64,000 nt of DNA, from contig NZ_AP025173.1 of the NCBI RefSeq assembly GCF_003402535.2, positions 248,001 to 312,000 of the forward strand, written 5' to 3'. The notes below the pieces were generated by a model that saw nothing but the letters and a program-made list of their open reading frames with translations, searched no databases and was not told where the DNA came from. The DNA is from Cupriavidus sp. P-10 (GTDB lineage: Bacteria > Pseudomonadota > Gammaproteobacteria > Burkholderiales > Burkholderiaceae). A program made the position numbers and the translations under genes. Numbering within the stretch: the stretch's first letter is position 1; each line of letters opens with the position of its first letter. Positions 26,629 through 35,779 of this stretch are shown piece after piece.

Positions 26629-27035
26629 GAAGGTCTCCTGTTAGGCCGCAGCTATTCGATGCAGCCCGGTTCTTTGTTTAGCTATCGATAACTTTGATAT
26701 ACGTCAAATTGCTTGTCAAATGATAAATACGAAGGGAAAACCCGGAGAAGTACACCTGGTCTGAGGACGCCTTGGGCAAGGCTGCCGCTGTGATTGTGAC
26801 CTCCCGTCTACCCTGCCAACGGATCGCTTTTCAGTTTGCGCAGCAGCAATCAGACTGACGAACTCGCCGGCTTCCACGCTTCGGCGTCTAAAGGTGCACC
26901 CCAGGTCATTTATCGGCCGAAAATAATCAGGAAGTTAGGGTATGTCCCACCCTAGAGGTTCTTGGCCTCCAACAGCTTCCGCCCTACTATTTATCCATCG
27001 ATCACTGATCGGTTGATAATTTACAGGAGGCTTCG
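26629..27035. other. 407-bp divergent promoter region, ABC system 1 / VOC operon
   Basis: No gene is seen. The right end carries a 29-bp dyad (26991-27019). TTATCGATAGC-like sequence (26681-26691, minus strand) and two TTGAC elements lie on the ABC side and could be promoter parts for the binding-protein gene. Confidence 0.5.
26984..27019. promoter_or_regulatory. 29-bp operator-like dyad upstream of the VOC-monooxygenase operon
   Basis: Within this stretch TTATCCATCGATCA (26991-27004) and TGATCGGTTGATAA (27006-27019) form inverted arms around a single central C, with 12 of 14 positions complementary. The dyad ends 7 bp before the AGGAGG of the VOC gene, so a bound regulator would block transcription or ribosome access. 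Positions 26984-27005 match 11356-11377 at 21 of 22 places. TetR-1 or TetR-2 is the likely binder by location. Confidence 0.6.
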
Positions 27036-27515
27036 ATGGCACTGGCCAAACTAGCACACTATTCGATACGCACCACGGACCTGGAGCGGTCCTGCGCGTT
27101 CTACGAACGCGTCCTGGGGTTCCGGCGCGGCTATCGACCACCCTTCGACTTTCCCGGCGCATGGCTCTATATGGGTGACGACGAGAGCGACTACGGGACG
27201 GTTCACATCATTGGCGTGGATCCGGACAACCCTTCCGGCCTGTCCGCCTATCTGGGCGACAAATCCCTGCCCGCGTCTGGCACCGGCACGCTGGACCACA
27301 TCGCCTTCCTGGCCACGGGCGTCGAGCAGATGTGGGCGACCCTGCGTGCTGAAGGCATCTCCTGGCGTGATCGCACGGTACCAAGCCTCGGCCTGCATCA
27401 GGTTTTCCTCGAGGATCCTTCCGGCGTCACGATCGAACTCAACTACCCCGCTGCCGAAGTGGCAGGACTGGCACTGCCCGACAGTGCACAAGCAAAGACT
27501 GGAGCACTGGCATGA
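27036..27515 (+). CDS. VOC-superfamily protein (glyoxalase/extradiol-type)
   Basis: The 159-residue protein has two beta-alpha-beta-beta-beta modules. Likely metal ligands are His8 (LAHYSIRTTDLERSCAFYER), His88 (TLDHIAFLAT) and Glu134 (VFLEDPSGVTIELNYP), the 2-His-1-carboxylate set of type I extradiol dioxygenases and glyoxalase-like enzymes. An ideal AGGAGG lies 6 bases before ATG 27036. It overlaps the monooxygenase gene by four bases (ATGA). Together they could hydroxylate an aromatic ring and then open it or process the product, but a lyase or isomerase role is equally possible. Confidence 0.88.
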   Translation: MALAKLAHYSIRTTDLERSCAFYERVLGFRRGYRPPFDFPGAWLYMGDDESDYGTVHIIGVDPDNPSGLSAYLGDKSLPASGTGTLDHIAFLATGVEQMWATLRAEGISWRDRTVPSLGLHQVFLEDPSGVTIELNYPAAEVAGLALPDSAQAKTGALA

Positions 27516-28735
27516 ATACCGTATTGCACAACAAGCCGAAGGCGATTGTCGTAGGTGGATCGCTGGGCGGGCTGTTTGCGGCCAACATGCTCAGCCGCAA
27601 TGGCTGGAATGTAGAGATCTTCGAGCGCACGCCCGAAGCGCTGACTGGGCGCGGCGCCGGCATCGTCACGCACCCGGAATTGTTCGACGCGCTGGCATCG
27701 GCGGGCGTGGTGGTCGATGAAAGCATTGGCGTGCACGTCAATACCCGAATCACGCTCTCCCGGGAGGGTGTGTCGCTTGCCGATCGGGACATGCCTCAGA
27801 CGCTGACCGCCTGGGGCAAGATGTATGACGTGCTCGGCAAGGCTTTCACGGGCACCTATCGGACGGGCGCGTTCGTGACGTCCGTCGATACGTACCGGGA
27901 CCACGCTACGGTGACGCTGCAGGACGGTTCGACCCACCGGGCCGATCTGGTTATCGCCGCCGACGGCTTCCGTTCCAGCGTGCGCGAACAGCTCTTGCCT
28001 TCGGCCGGCCTGGAATACGCCGGATACATTGCGTGGCGCGGCCTGGTCGACGAGTCACAGCTTTCGCCCGACACTCACGCGGCGATCTTTGACAAGTTCG
28101 CCTTCTGCCTGCCTCCGCGCGAGCAAATCCTCGGGTATCCGGTGGCGGGTGAAGCCAACAGCACCGAACCTGGGCAGCGTCGCTACAACTTCGTCTGGTA
28201 TCGCGCGACGCGCGAGGACGACGAATTGCCCGATCTGCTGACTGACGCCAGCGGCAAGCGCTGGCCCAACGGCATCCCGCCGGGCCTGATTCGCCCCGAC
28301 GTGATCGCCGACATGGAAGATGCGGCGACATCCTTGCTCGCCCCGCAGTTTGCCGAGGTCGTCACCAAGACAGCCCAACCACTGTTCCAGCCGATCTTCG
28401 ATCTGACGGTGCCGCGCATGGCTTTCGGCAGGATTGCCTTGCTCGGTGACGCCGCTTTTGTCGCCCGCCCTCACTGCGGCATGGGCGTCACCAAGGCTGC
28501 GGGAGATGCGATGGCAATCGTGCGCGCCCTCAGCGAACATTCGACCGTCGAGACGGCCCTCGACGCGTACAGTACCGAGCGCGTCCAGTTCGGACATGCG
28601 ATTGTCGAGCACGCGCGCCACCTCGGCGCCTACATGCAGGCCCAGCTCAAGAGCGATCAGGACCGCGAAATGGCCGAACGTTATCGCACACCGGAGGCGG
28701 TCATGCGCGAGACAGCAGTATCCCGTCAGTTCTGA
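27512..28735 (+). CDS. FAD-dependent aromatic monooxygenase, 2,6-dihydroxypyridine 3-hydroxylase-like
   Basis: The 407-residue group A flavoprotein hydroxylase has FAD motif [22 protein letters not shown] motif [20 protein letters not shown] and GD motif [20 protein letters not shown]. The overall pattern, including [13 protein letters not shown] and the RPH-x-G-x-G-x-TKA stretch, recalls 2,6-dihydroxypyridine 3-monooxygenase of nicotine degraders from memory of that family. Such enzymes use NAD(P)H and O2 to hydroxylate activated rings. The true substrate is unknown; N-heterocycles or phenolic acids are reasonable. It is the second gene of the VOC-to-TetR-2 operon. Confidence 0.9.
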   Translation: MNTVLHNKPKAIVVGGSLGGLFAANMLSRNGWNVEIFERTPEALTGRGAGIVTHPELFDALASAGVVVDESIGVHVNTRITLSREGVSLADRDMPQTLTAWGKMYDVLGKAFTGTYRTGAFVTSVDTYRDHATVTLQDGSTHRADLVIAADGFRSSVREQLLPSAGLEYAGYIAWRGLVDESQLSPDTHAAIFDKFAFCLPPREQILGYPVAGEANSTEPGQRRYNFVWYRATREDDELPDLLTDASGKRWPNGIPPGLIRPDVIADMEDAATSLLAPQFAEVVTKTAQPLFQPIFDLTVPRMAFGRIALLGDAAFVARPHCGMGVTKAAGDAMAIVRALSEHSTVETALDAYSTERVQFGHAIVEHARHLGAYMQAQLKSDQDREMAERYRTPEAVMRETAVSRQF

Positions 28736-28771
28736 CGCAGATCCAGACAACAGGCATATGGAGACAATGTC

Positions 28772-29131
28772 ATGACCCACACCGCCCCCTTTCCTTCGGC
28801 GCCAGGACTAGCCCGCATCGACGGCTCGGTGGACCCGCACCCGATGCTGAGGCAACCGCGCTTCGAGCGCTTGCACCGCGCGCGTCGCGCCTTCTCCTGG
28901 ACGCTCACCGCTGTCATGCTGCTGGTCTACTTCGGTTTCATTCTCACGCTGGCCTTCCGCCCGGACTTGCTTGCCGTGCCGCTGACGCCGGGACAGCCGA
29001 TGACGGTGGGCATTCCCATCGGCTTTGGCATGTTTGCCTTCACGTTCGCGATGGTGGCAGTCTACGTGTACCGCAGCAACACCGTCTACGACAAGATGAT
29101 CGACGAGATCCGCCAGGGAGAGCCGTCATGA
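28772..29131 (+). CDS. DUF485 membrane protein (YjcH-like)
   Basis: The 119-residue protein has two membrane helices ([20 protein letters not shown] and [20 protein letters not shown]) followed by [16 protein letters not shown], the DUF485 end. Genes of this family nearly always precede actP-type symporters, and here it overlaps the symporter start by four bases (ATGA). The N-terminal 40 residues are longer than in YjcH. Confidence 0.9.
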   Translation: MTHTAPFPSAPGLARIDGSVDPHPMLRQPRFERLHRARRAFSWTLTAVMLLVYFGFILTLAFRPDLLAVPLTPGQPMTVGIPIGFGMFAFTFAMVAVYVYRSNTVYDKMIDEIRQGEPS

Positions 29132-30771
29132 AACGCGTACTGACTGCAGCCGCTGCCCTCACGGCTGCCACTCCCGTGCTGGCAGCCACCCCGCCGGTTG
29201 GCCAGGGCCTGAACCTGATCGCCATTGCCATGTTCCTGGTGTTCGTAGCCGCGACGCTTGTCGTGACGCGGTGGGCGGCAAAGCGCAATAACAGCGTCGC
29301 CGACCACTACGCCGCGGGCGGCAAGATCACCGCCATGCAGAACGGCTGGGCCATTGCCGGCGACTATATGTCCGCCGCATCGCTCCTCGGCATTTCGGCG
29401 CTCGTCTTCACCAGCGGCTATGACGGCCTGATCTATTCGATCGGCTTCCTGGCAAGCTGGCCGATCATCCTGTTCCTGATCGCGGAGCCGTTGCGCAACC
29501 TGGGCCGCTATACGCTCGCCGATGTGCTCTCGTACCGGCTCAAGCAGCGACCCATCCGGGCGTTCTCGGCGTCGAGCTCGATCGTGATCGTCCTGCTCTA
29601 TCTGGTGTCGCAGATGGTGGGCGCGGGCAAGCTGGTGGAGTTGCTGTTTGGTTTCAGCTACACCTCGGCCGTGGTGCTGGTCGGCGTGCTGATGGTCGTG
29701 TACGTGTTCTTTGGCGGCATGCTGGCCACCACCTGGATCCAGATCATCAAGGCCGTCCTGCTGCTTGCCGGTTGCGCCTTCATGGCCTTCATGGTGATGA
29801 GCCGCTTTGGCTTCAACCTGAACAGCCTGTTCGAGCATGCCGTCACCACGCATGGCAAGCATGACGCCATCATGCGTCCAGGCGGTCTGGTGTCCGACCC
29901 GGTGTCGGCCGTGTCGCTCGGCCTGGCGCTGATCTTCGGCACCGCAGGCCTGCCGCACATCCTGATGCGCTTCTTCACCGTCAGCAATGTCAAGGCCGCG
30001 CGCAAGAGCGTGCTCTATGCCACCGGCATCGTCGGCACTGGCTACGCCATGATCATCGTGATCGGCTTCGGCACGATCGCACTGGTCGCCGGCGATCCGC
30101 TGTACCACAATGGCACAGGTGCCGTGATCGGTGGCGTCAACATGGTGGCCGTGCACCTGGCCCATGCGGTCGGCGGCAACGTGTTCCTCGGCTTCATCTG
30201 CGCCGTGGCGTTCTCGACTATCCTTGCCGTCGTTGCCGGGCTCGCCCTGGCTGGCTCTTCCGCCATCTCGCATGACCTCTATGCAACGGTCATTCGCCAA
30301 GGCAAGGCATCTGAGAAGGATGAGATGCGGGTCTCGCGTACCACTACGCTGGTGCTGGGTGTGCTGTCGATCCTGCTCGGCATCCTGTTCGAGAAGCAGA
30401 CCATCGCCTTCATCGTCAGCCTGACGTTCTCGATTGCCGCCAGCTCCAACTTCCCGGTGCTGCTGCTGTCGATCTACTGGCGGGGACTGACTACGCGTGG
30501 CGCCGTAATCGGCGGGACGCTGGGACTCGTCACGGCTGTGGTTCTCACGATCCTGAGCCCAACGGTCTGGGTGCAGGTACTGGGCCATGCCTCGGCAATC
30601 TACCCGTACGAGTATCCGGCACTGTTCTCCATGCTGGTCGCGTTCGCCGGCATCTACGCCTTCTCGGTGACGGACCGTTCGGCAAGAGGCGCGTGGGAGC
30701 GTGCGGCGTATCAGAATCAGCGCGTGGCTTGTGAATTGGGGATGGGGACCAAGGGGACGGCCGAGGCGTAA
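29128..30771 (+). CDS. ActP-like cation:carboxylate symporter (SSS family)
   Basis: The 547-residue sodium:solute symporter of the ActP group has a signal-like first helix, then [20 protein letters not shown] and [20 protein letters not shown], the ActP signature, and [20 protein letters not shown] in the middle. ActP imports acetate, glycolate or similar short acids with Na+ or H+. Genetic linkage to a monooxygenase suggests it brings in the operon's organic-acid substrate or recovers a released short acid. A CCCTCTCCC hairpin follows the stop. Confidence 0.93.
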   Translation: MKRVLTAAAALTAATPVLAATPPVGQGLNLIAIAMFLVFVAATLVVTRWAAKRNNSVADHYAAGGKITAMQNGWAIAGDYMSAASLLGISALVFTSGYDGLIYSIGFLASWPIILFLIAEPLRNLGRYTLADVLSYRLKQRPIRAFSASSSIVIVLLYLVSQMVGAGKLVELLFGFSYTSAVVLVGVLMVVYVFFGGMLATTWIQIIKAVLLLAGCAFMAFMVMSRFGFNLNSLFEHAVTTHGKHDAIMRPGGLVSDPVSAVSLGLALIFGTAGLPHILMRFFTVSNVKAARKSVLYATGIVGTGYAMIIVIGFGTIALVAGDPLYHNGTGAVIGGVNMVAVHLAHAVGGNVFLGFICAVAFSTILAVVAGLALAGSSAISHDLYATVIRQGKASEKDEMRVSRTTTLVLGVLSILLGILFEKQTIAFIVSLTFSIAASSNFPVLLLSIYWRGLTTRGAVIGGTLGLVTAVVLTILSPTVWVQVLGHASAIYPYEYPALFSMLVAFAGIYAFSVTDRSARGAWERAAYQNQRVACELGMGTKGTAEA

Positions 30772-30785
30772 GGGCATGACTTCTA

Positions 30786-30807
30786 CCCTCTCCCACCTGG
30801 GAGAGGG
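30786..30807. repeat. CCCTCTCCC hairpin between the symporter and TetR-2
   Basis: A perfect 9-bp stem (CCCTCTCCC / GGGAGAGGG) with a 4-base loop, flanked by AAGGGC/GCCCTT, lies 15 bp after the symporter stop. It has no strong T-run. It may attenuate expression of TetR-2 or be a scattered REP-like unit; compare 9330-9354. Confidence 0.6.
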
Positions 30808-30881
30808 GCCCTTAACCGGAGCATCCGCGGCATGGTCGGGTTCCCACGGGCGCGATCCGCGGCAAAGTCGGGCCATACATC

Positions 30882-31556
30882 ATGGAAACAAGCAAAGTAG
30901 CGGATTGGGATAGCGCCTCCGACAAAGTTGCCCGTCGGCTCCTGCCCGCGGAACGGCAACAGCAGATTGTCGAAAAGGCGATCGAACACTTTACCCGGAG
31001 CGGCTTCGGAGGCAGTACGCGCGATCTCGCCAGGCAGATCGGGATCACCCAGCCGCTGCTCTATCGGTACTTCGAGAACAAGGAGGCCCTCATCGAGCGC
31101 GTGTACAACGAGGTCTTCCAGTGGCGTCCCGAATGGGAACAGCAGATCGCCGACTGTTCGCTCCCACTGATCGAGCGGCTCTATGCCTTCTATATCGACT
31201 ACTCGTCAGTGATCCTGCGCGAAGAATGGATCCGGCTGTTCATCTTTTCCGGCCTGACCCACGAGGGCATCAACGACAGGTACATGGACATGCTGCGCAG
31301 CAAGGTCTTCCTGCCGGTCCTGGCTGAGATACGCGAAGCGTTCGGCATTGCCGCGCCGCGCAATGCCGCGGAAAACGATGCCGCGATCGAGATGGTCTGG
31401 AGCCTGCACGCGGCAATCTTCTATCTGGGCGTGCGCAAGTGGGTGTATGGACTCAGTGTGCCGGACGACATGGAAGCGGTCATCCGACAAAAGGTCGACA
31501 TATTCTTGTGCGGTGCCCCGGCTACCTTGCGCAAAATCCAAGGCGCCACGATTTAG
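30882..31556 (+). CDS. TetR-family regulator (TetR-2), paralogue of TetR-1
   Basis: The 224-residue TetR protein has DNA-binding domain IVEKAIEHFTRSGFGGSTRD and LARQIGITQPLLYRYFENKE, then a ligand domain nearly colinear with TetR-1 (YSSVILREEWIRLFIFSGLT; IEMVWSLHAAIFYLGVRKWV). It is the last gene of the plus-strand operon that starts at 27036 and the best candidate to bind the dyad at 26991-27019. The ligand may be the monooxygenase substrate or a CoA thioester; neither can be read from sequence. Confidence 0.93.
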   Translation: METSKVADWDSASDKVARRLLPAERQQQIVEKAIEHFTRSGFGGSTRDLARQIGITQPLLYRYFENKEALIERVYNEVFQWRPEWEQQIADCSLPLIERLYAFYIDYSSVILREEWIRLFIFSGLTHEGINDRYMDMLRSKVFLPVLAEIREAFGIAAPRNAAENDAAIEMVWSLHAAIFYLGVRKWVYGLSVPDDMEAVIRQKVDIFLCGAPATLRKIQGATI

Positions 31557-31674
31557 CGCAACGCTGGAACTTCCCTGCCGCGGGCTGACTCGAGCATGTG
31601 GCCACCTCGGCGGTCACATGCAGCCTCGACGGCTTTGATACGGCGAGATCTGCATCGCGCCACGCAATGCAGCT

Positions 31675-32133
31675 TCAAAGGAGGATCGTGGACGTCTGCT
31701 TGATCCGCTGCATCGGGATTTCGCTCTTGACGTTCTGGACGGCCTTCAACCGGGCAAGATGGGTCATCTGAAACTGCCGGTACGCGTCCAGATCCTGGCT
31801 CACGACGCGCAAGAGAAAGTCGCAGTCGCCCGCCATCAGGTGACACTCCGTCACCTCGGGCATGTCCTTGATGGCTGCCACGAAGCTGTTGACCGTCTCC
31901 TCGTCCTGCCCCTTGAGCCAAACTCGCACGAAGACCGTCAGGCCCACGCCCACCTTCGCCGGGTTCACAACCGCAACGTAGCGCTCGATAACTCCCGCCT
32001 CCTCCAGCAATCTGACGCGCCGCAAACAGGGCGAAGGAGACAGCCCCACCCGCTTGGCCAGATCCACGTTCTGCAAACGTCCATCCTCCTGCAAGGCGTT
32101 CAGAATCCGGCGATCGATGTTGTCGAGCTTCAT
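31675..32133 (-). CDS. Lrp/AsnC-family transcriptional regulator
   Basis: The 152-residue protein has the Lrp helix-turn-helix at about residues 5-50 (IDRRILNALQEDGRLQNVDL, AKRVGLSPSPCLRRVRLLEE) and the RAM ligand domain at about 70-145 (FVRVWLKGQDEETVNSFVAA, VTECHLMAGDCDFLLRVVSQ). The start at 32133 (MKLDNIDRR) is the normal family start; the frame upstream is extra. It is divergent from the aldo/keto reductase gene, the likely target along with itself. Confidence 0.94.
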   Translation of the reverse strand: MKLDNIDRRILNALQEDGRLQNVDLAKRVGLSPSPCLRRVRLLEEAGVIERYVAVVNPAKVGVGLTVFVRVWLKGQDEETVNSFVAAIKDMPEVTECHLMAGDCDFLLRVVSQDLDAYRQFQMTHLARLKAVQNVKSEIPMQRIKQTSTILL

Positions 32134-32470
32134 GTTCTCACGGCGGGCAGGATGGGCCTGCTTGAGTGTTCGTGTGGCACGCCATGCTAGCACATCGATT
32201 CGTTGCACTTAGTCGCCGTGAATGACTGGTCTCGCAGGCTAAGGCGCCCAACTGTCTTCCGCGTGCACAACCGCGGACAGTCATTGTCCTCTGCGCGTAC
32301 ATGCCAACGCCACAAAAGCGCCTCTGCACACGCCGCCTGAACGTAGAGAGGACGATCCCAGGCTGGCATGCATAGTGCTCAGCCAATCGCTCGACCCGAC
32401 AGACGGTGCGGAAGCAATGCCTTCCGCTCCGATCCTCGGAGCGTCATGCATACAACCTGGAGACATACGC
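32134..32470. other. 337-bp divergent Lrp/aldo-keto reductase region
   Basis: No gene is seen. It should hold the promoters of both divergent genes and an Lrp site; I could not pick out a convincing dyad by eye. Confidence 0.4.
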
Positions 32471-33493
32471 ATGGAATACGTCCGCCTCGGCACGACCGGC
32501 CTGAAGGTTTCGCGAATCTGCCTCGGCATGCTGACATTCGGGAGCCCTGAGTGGCGTCCCTGGGTCATGGATGAAGACGCATCCCGGCCGCTGGTCAAAC
32601 GCGCGGTCGACCTTGGCATCAATTTCTTCGACACCGGCGACACCTATTCGGGCGGCATGTCGGAGGTCCTGACCGGCAAGTTCCTCAAAGAGATGTTTCC
32701 GGGGAGCCGACGCGAAGAAGCCGTGGTCGCTACCAAGGTCTACGAGCCGGTCGATATTGCCTACGAGGGCGTCAAGATGGCCTCGTTCGTGCGCCGGCCG
32801 AACAGGGATGGCTTGAGCCGTAAACGCATTTTCCATGCGGTCGACGCTTCGTTGCAGCGCCTGGGTACCGACTACATAGACCTGTACCAGATCCACCGTT
32901 ACGACACGCAGACGCCGATCGAGGAAACGATGGAGGCCTTGCATGATGTGGTCAAGGCCGGCAAGGTCCGCTATCTCGGCGCCAGCAGCATGTGGGCGTG
33001 GCAATTTGCGAAGGCCCAGCAGGTGGCGAAGGAAAATGGCTGGACCCGGTTCGTCAGCATGCAGAACCACTACAACCTCTTGTACCGGGAAGAAGAGCGC
33101 GAAATGAATCCCTTGTGCAAGGACTCCGGTGTAGCCCTGCTGCCGTGGAGCCCGCTCGCCCGCGGCTTCCTCGCGGGCAACCGCAAGCGTGAGGGGTTCG
33201 GAGACACCGAGCGCGCAAAGACCGATCATCTGGCCAAGAAATTCTATTTTCGGGAATCGGATTTCAATGTCGTCGACAACCTCACCCGGATGGCCGGCCA
33301 GAAGGGCATCAGCAACGCGGAACTGGCCTATGCCTGGCTACTGCACAAGGGCGTGACGGCTCCCGTCATCGGCATCAGCAAGGCGGCCCAACTGGACCAG
33401 GCGGTGGCCGCGCTGGAAGTGAGGCTCACACCCGAAGAAGTTCGGCACCTCGAGGAAGGATATGAACCGCATCCGGTGCTGGGACACGTTTAG
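32471..33493 (+). CDS. aldo/keto reductase
   Basis: The 340-residue NADP-dependent aldo/keto reductase has the catalytic tetrad Asp54 and Tyr59 (NFFDTGDTYSGGMSE), Lys89 (EAVVATKVY) and His142 (YQIHRYDTQTP). It is of the YajO/YhdN type (RLGTTGLKVSRICLGMLTFG start). These enzymes reduce aldehydes or ketones to alcohols in the cytoplasm. The ATG at 32471 has GGAG upstream and matches the family start. It is a single gene followed by a terminator at 33527-33553. Confidence 0.95.
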   Translation: MEYVRLGTTGLKVSRICLGMLTFGSPEWRPWVMDEDASRPLVKRAVDLGINFFDTGDTYSGGMSEVLTGKFLKEMFPGSRREEAVVATKVYEPVDIAYEGVKMASFVRRPNRDGLSRKRIFHAVDASLQRLGTDYIDLYQIHRYDTQTPIEETMEALHDVVKAGKVRYLGASSMWAWQFAKAQQVAKENGWTRFVSMQNHYNLLYREEEREMNPLCKDSGVALLPWSPLARGFLAGNRKREGFGDTERAKTDHLAKKFYFRESDFNVVDNLTRMAGQKGISNAELAYAWLLHKGVTAPVIGISKAAQLDQAVAALEVRLTPEEVRHLEEGYEPHPVLGHV

Positions 33494-33526
33494 GACCTGG
33501 CACTGACAGCCCGACGCCGCCGCGAC

Positions 33527-33553
33527 CGGCCGGCCTGATGCCGGCCGTTCTTT
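33527..33553 (+). terminator. rho-independent terminator after the aldo/keto reductase
   Basis: A perfect 8-bp GC stem (CGGCCGGC / GCCGGCCG) with a 5-base loop is followed by TTCTTT, 33 bp after the stop codon. Confidence 0.8.
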
Positions 33554-33791
33554 CCAGCCTTTTTTGAGTGGCGCGCGCCGCGCGCCAGGACCGATGTCCT
33601 CGCGGCAAACATGTACGTGGACACAATTGTCATCCTGACAACGCTCCGACCCCAGAAGGCACGCCTGTTTGCCCTTCAGTTGCGTCGTCGCGGACATGGC
33701 ATCGATGTTGCGAGGCTTCCCCGGCGGAGGGATTTCCGGTGAGCTTCTTCCGTCCTAACTATCCAACATCCACTCCAACAATGGAGGAGAC

Positions 33792-35150
33792 ATGACGACA
33801 TCGCTTCAGTCCATTCCCGGGGCACTTAGTCCCGATGCGGTTGATGAGAGCATCGCAGAACAGCAGCGCATCGTATCGAAAGTCATCCGAAAGATCATGC
33901 CTCTGGCATTGATCGGGATCTTCGTGTCCTATGTCGACCGCACCAACCTCTCCGTTGCCGGCCCCGACATGCAAGCCGCGCTCGGCCTGACGCCGGCAAT
34001 GTTCGGTCTGGCCTCGGGACTCTTCTTTATCGGTTATGTGCTGTTCGAGATCCCATCGAACATTGCTCTGCAACGTTACGGCGCCAAGCTTTGGATCGCC
34101 CGGATCATGGTCACGTGGGGCCTGATCTGCATGGGCACATCCCTGGTCACCGGTGCCACGTCGCTCTATATCTTCCGCCTGTTGCTTGGGGTCGGCGAAG
34201 CCGGCTTTTACCCCGGCATTCTCTTCTATCTCAGTCTGTTCGTGCCGATCCGCTATCTGACCAGGGCATTTGCGGTATTCCAGATCGGCATTCCCATTTC
34301 ACTGGCGCTGGGCAGCGCCATGACCGCCGCCCTATTGACCATGGACGGGATCCTTGGCGTTTCCGGCTGGCAGTGGGTCCTGATCATCGAGGGCGCCCTG
34401 GCCGTGGTGGTGGGCATCATCACCTGTTTCGCCATGGCCAGCACCCCTGAGAAGGCGCGATGGCTGACGGCCCGCGAGAAGCAGACGCTCATCGCGGCGA
34501 TCCGCAGCGACCGGAACAGCGGGGCCGATGACAGTCACGGCCTGAGCGCCATCGCCTCGGTCATGAAGACCCGCGCGGCGTGGTACTACTGCTTCCAGTA
34601 CACGTCCATGCTCATCGGCTTCTACGCCGTCACCTACTGGCTGCCGCAGATCATCAAGCTGCGCTTCTCGGTCAGCGCGGTCCAGGCCGGACTGCTCTCG
34701 GCGGTGCCCTGGGTGTTCTGCGCCATGGCGCTCTTCACGCTGTCGCGCATTCCGCCGCGCGAAAAGAATCGCGCCGGCGTGCTCAGCGCCATCCTGATGC
34801 TGGCGGCGATCGGATTGACCATGTCCGCATTCGCGCAGAGCGCTATCCTGGCGTTCGCCGGGCTATGCATGGCTGCCTGCATGCAGGCAGCCGTGCCCCT
34901 GTTCTACAGCTTTCCGTCACAGCACTTTGCCGGCGCACGGGCGGCCGTTGCTCTGGCGCTCGTGAATTCCGTCGGCAATATCGGCGGCTTCTTCGGCCCA
35001 TACATCCTCGGCGTGTTCCGCCAGACCTTCCACACCGACACCGTTGGCCTGGTGTTCCTGGCAGGAACGTTCGTGATCGCCGCGTGCATGGCATTGGGGC
35101 TGCCCCGGCAACTCAGGTCGGCCGAAGCGCAAGCCGGAGCACGCGCATGA
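33792..35150 (+). CDS. MFS transporter, ACS family (organic-acid importer)
   Basis: The 452-residue, 12-helix MFS protein has VSYVDRTNLSVAGPDMQAAL in loop 1, FFIGYVLFEIPSNIALQRYG and RLLLGVGEAGFYPGILFYLS, the ACS (anion:cation symporter) signatures. GGAGG lies just upstream of the ATG. The stop overlaps the DUF4286 start (ATGA). It is the first gene of a five-gene plus-strand operon (MFS, DUF4286, dehydroquinase-like, SDR, PRISE). It probably imports the hydroaromatic or aromatic acid on which those enzymes act. Confidence 0.92.
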   Translation: MTTSLQSIPGALSPDAVDESIAEQQRIVSKVIRKIMPLALIGIFVSYVDRTNLSVAGPDMQAALGLTPAMFGLASGLFFIGYVLFEIPSNIALQRYGAKLWIARIMVTWGLICMGTSLVTGATSLYIFRLLLGVGEAGFYPGILFYLSLFVPIRYLTRAFAVFQIGIPISLALGSAMTAALLTMDGILGVSGWQWVLIIEGALAVVVGIITCFAMASTPEKARWLTAREKQTLIAAIRSDRNSGADDSHGLSAIASVMKTRAAWYYCFQYTSMLIGFYAVTYWLPQIIKLRFSVSAVQAGLLSAVPWVFCAMALFTLSRIPPREKNRAGVLSAILMLAAIGLTMSAFAQSAILAFAGLCMAACMQAAVPLFYSFPSQHFAGARAAVALALVNSVGNIGGFFGPYILGVFRQTFHTDTVGLVFLAGTFVIAACMALGLPRQLRSAEAQAGARA

Positions 35151-35779
35151 GCGGGATCCTGGCTATCTGGAATGACTGCAATGCGTCGCGCGCAGCAGCC
35201 TACGAATCCTGGTATCAGGAGGAACACCTGCCGGAGCGGCTTGGCATCGCCGGCTTCCTGACGGGTCGCCGGTTCGAAGCCATCTGCGCTTCGCGGCAGT
35301 TCCTGACCACCTACGAGGTGGTCCATCCCGAGGTGCTGAGGTCGGCGGCATATCGCGAACGGCTCGCCCACCCCACCGCGCGCACCATCTCCATGATGCA
35401 GGACGGCTTCACCAACATGTCCCGCACGGTCTGCGAGCGGCGCGATCTCCGCGGGGCGAGTCGCGGCAGCGTGGTGCTGACCGTTGCGCTGAATGCAGCC
35501 GATGCCTACCCGCGGCTGCGCGACGCCGTTGGCATGCTGGAGGTCGACGCGGCGCACACGCATTCCGAGATGTGGATCTCGGCGGAGCCCGACACGAAGG
35601 AGATCTCCGCAGAAGAAGCACTGCGCGGCGGTGACGTGAAGATCAACGCCTGCCTGGTGTTGGAATACCTGCGGCCCGAAGTGGCAAATCGCGTGGCGAA
35701 CACGCTGCGCCGGCAGTTCCCGGACGCCTACGTCGGCACCTATCGTCTGCTGTGCTCACTGAACCAGGAGGACTTGTAA
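35147..35779 (+). CDS. DUF4286-family protein
   Basis: The 210-residue protein begins MSGILAIWNDCNASRAAAYE and continues WYQEEHLPERLGIAGFLTGR, a ferredoxin-like alpha/beta start typical of DUF4286 and of EthD-like small enzymes that act on reactive ring compounds. No cofactor motif is seen and no function is established. The start overlaps the permease stop by four bases and the stop overlaps the next start by one (TAATG), so it is firmly within the operon. It may help an isomerisation or decarboxylation step; this is a guess from context. Confidence 0.75.
   Translation: MSGILAIWNDCNASRAAAYESWYQEEHLPERLGIAGFLTGRRFEAICASRQFLTTYEVVHPEVLRSAAYRERLAHPTARTISMMQDGFTNMSRTVCERRDLRGASRGSVVLTVALNAADAYPRLRDAVGMLEVDAAHTHSEMWISAEPDTKEISAEEALRGGDVKINACLVLEYLRPEVANRVANTLRRQFPDAYVGTYRLLCSLNQEDL

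Noticed and set aside
29086..30876. 596-codon open frame on the minus strand
   Set aside because: It runs fully antisense to the ActP-like symporter and is rich in His, Asp, Arg and Gln, as expected for the reverse of a membrane-protein gene. No ribosome-binding site or family resemblance.
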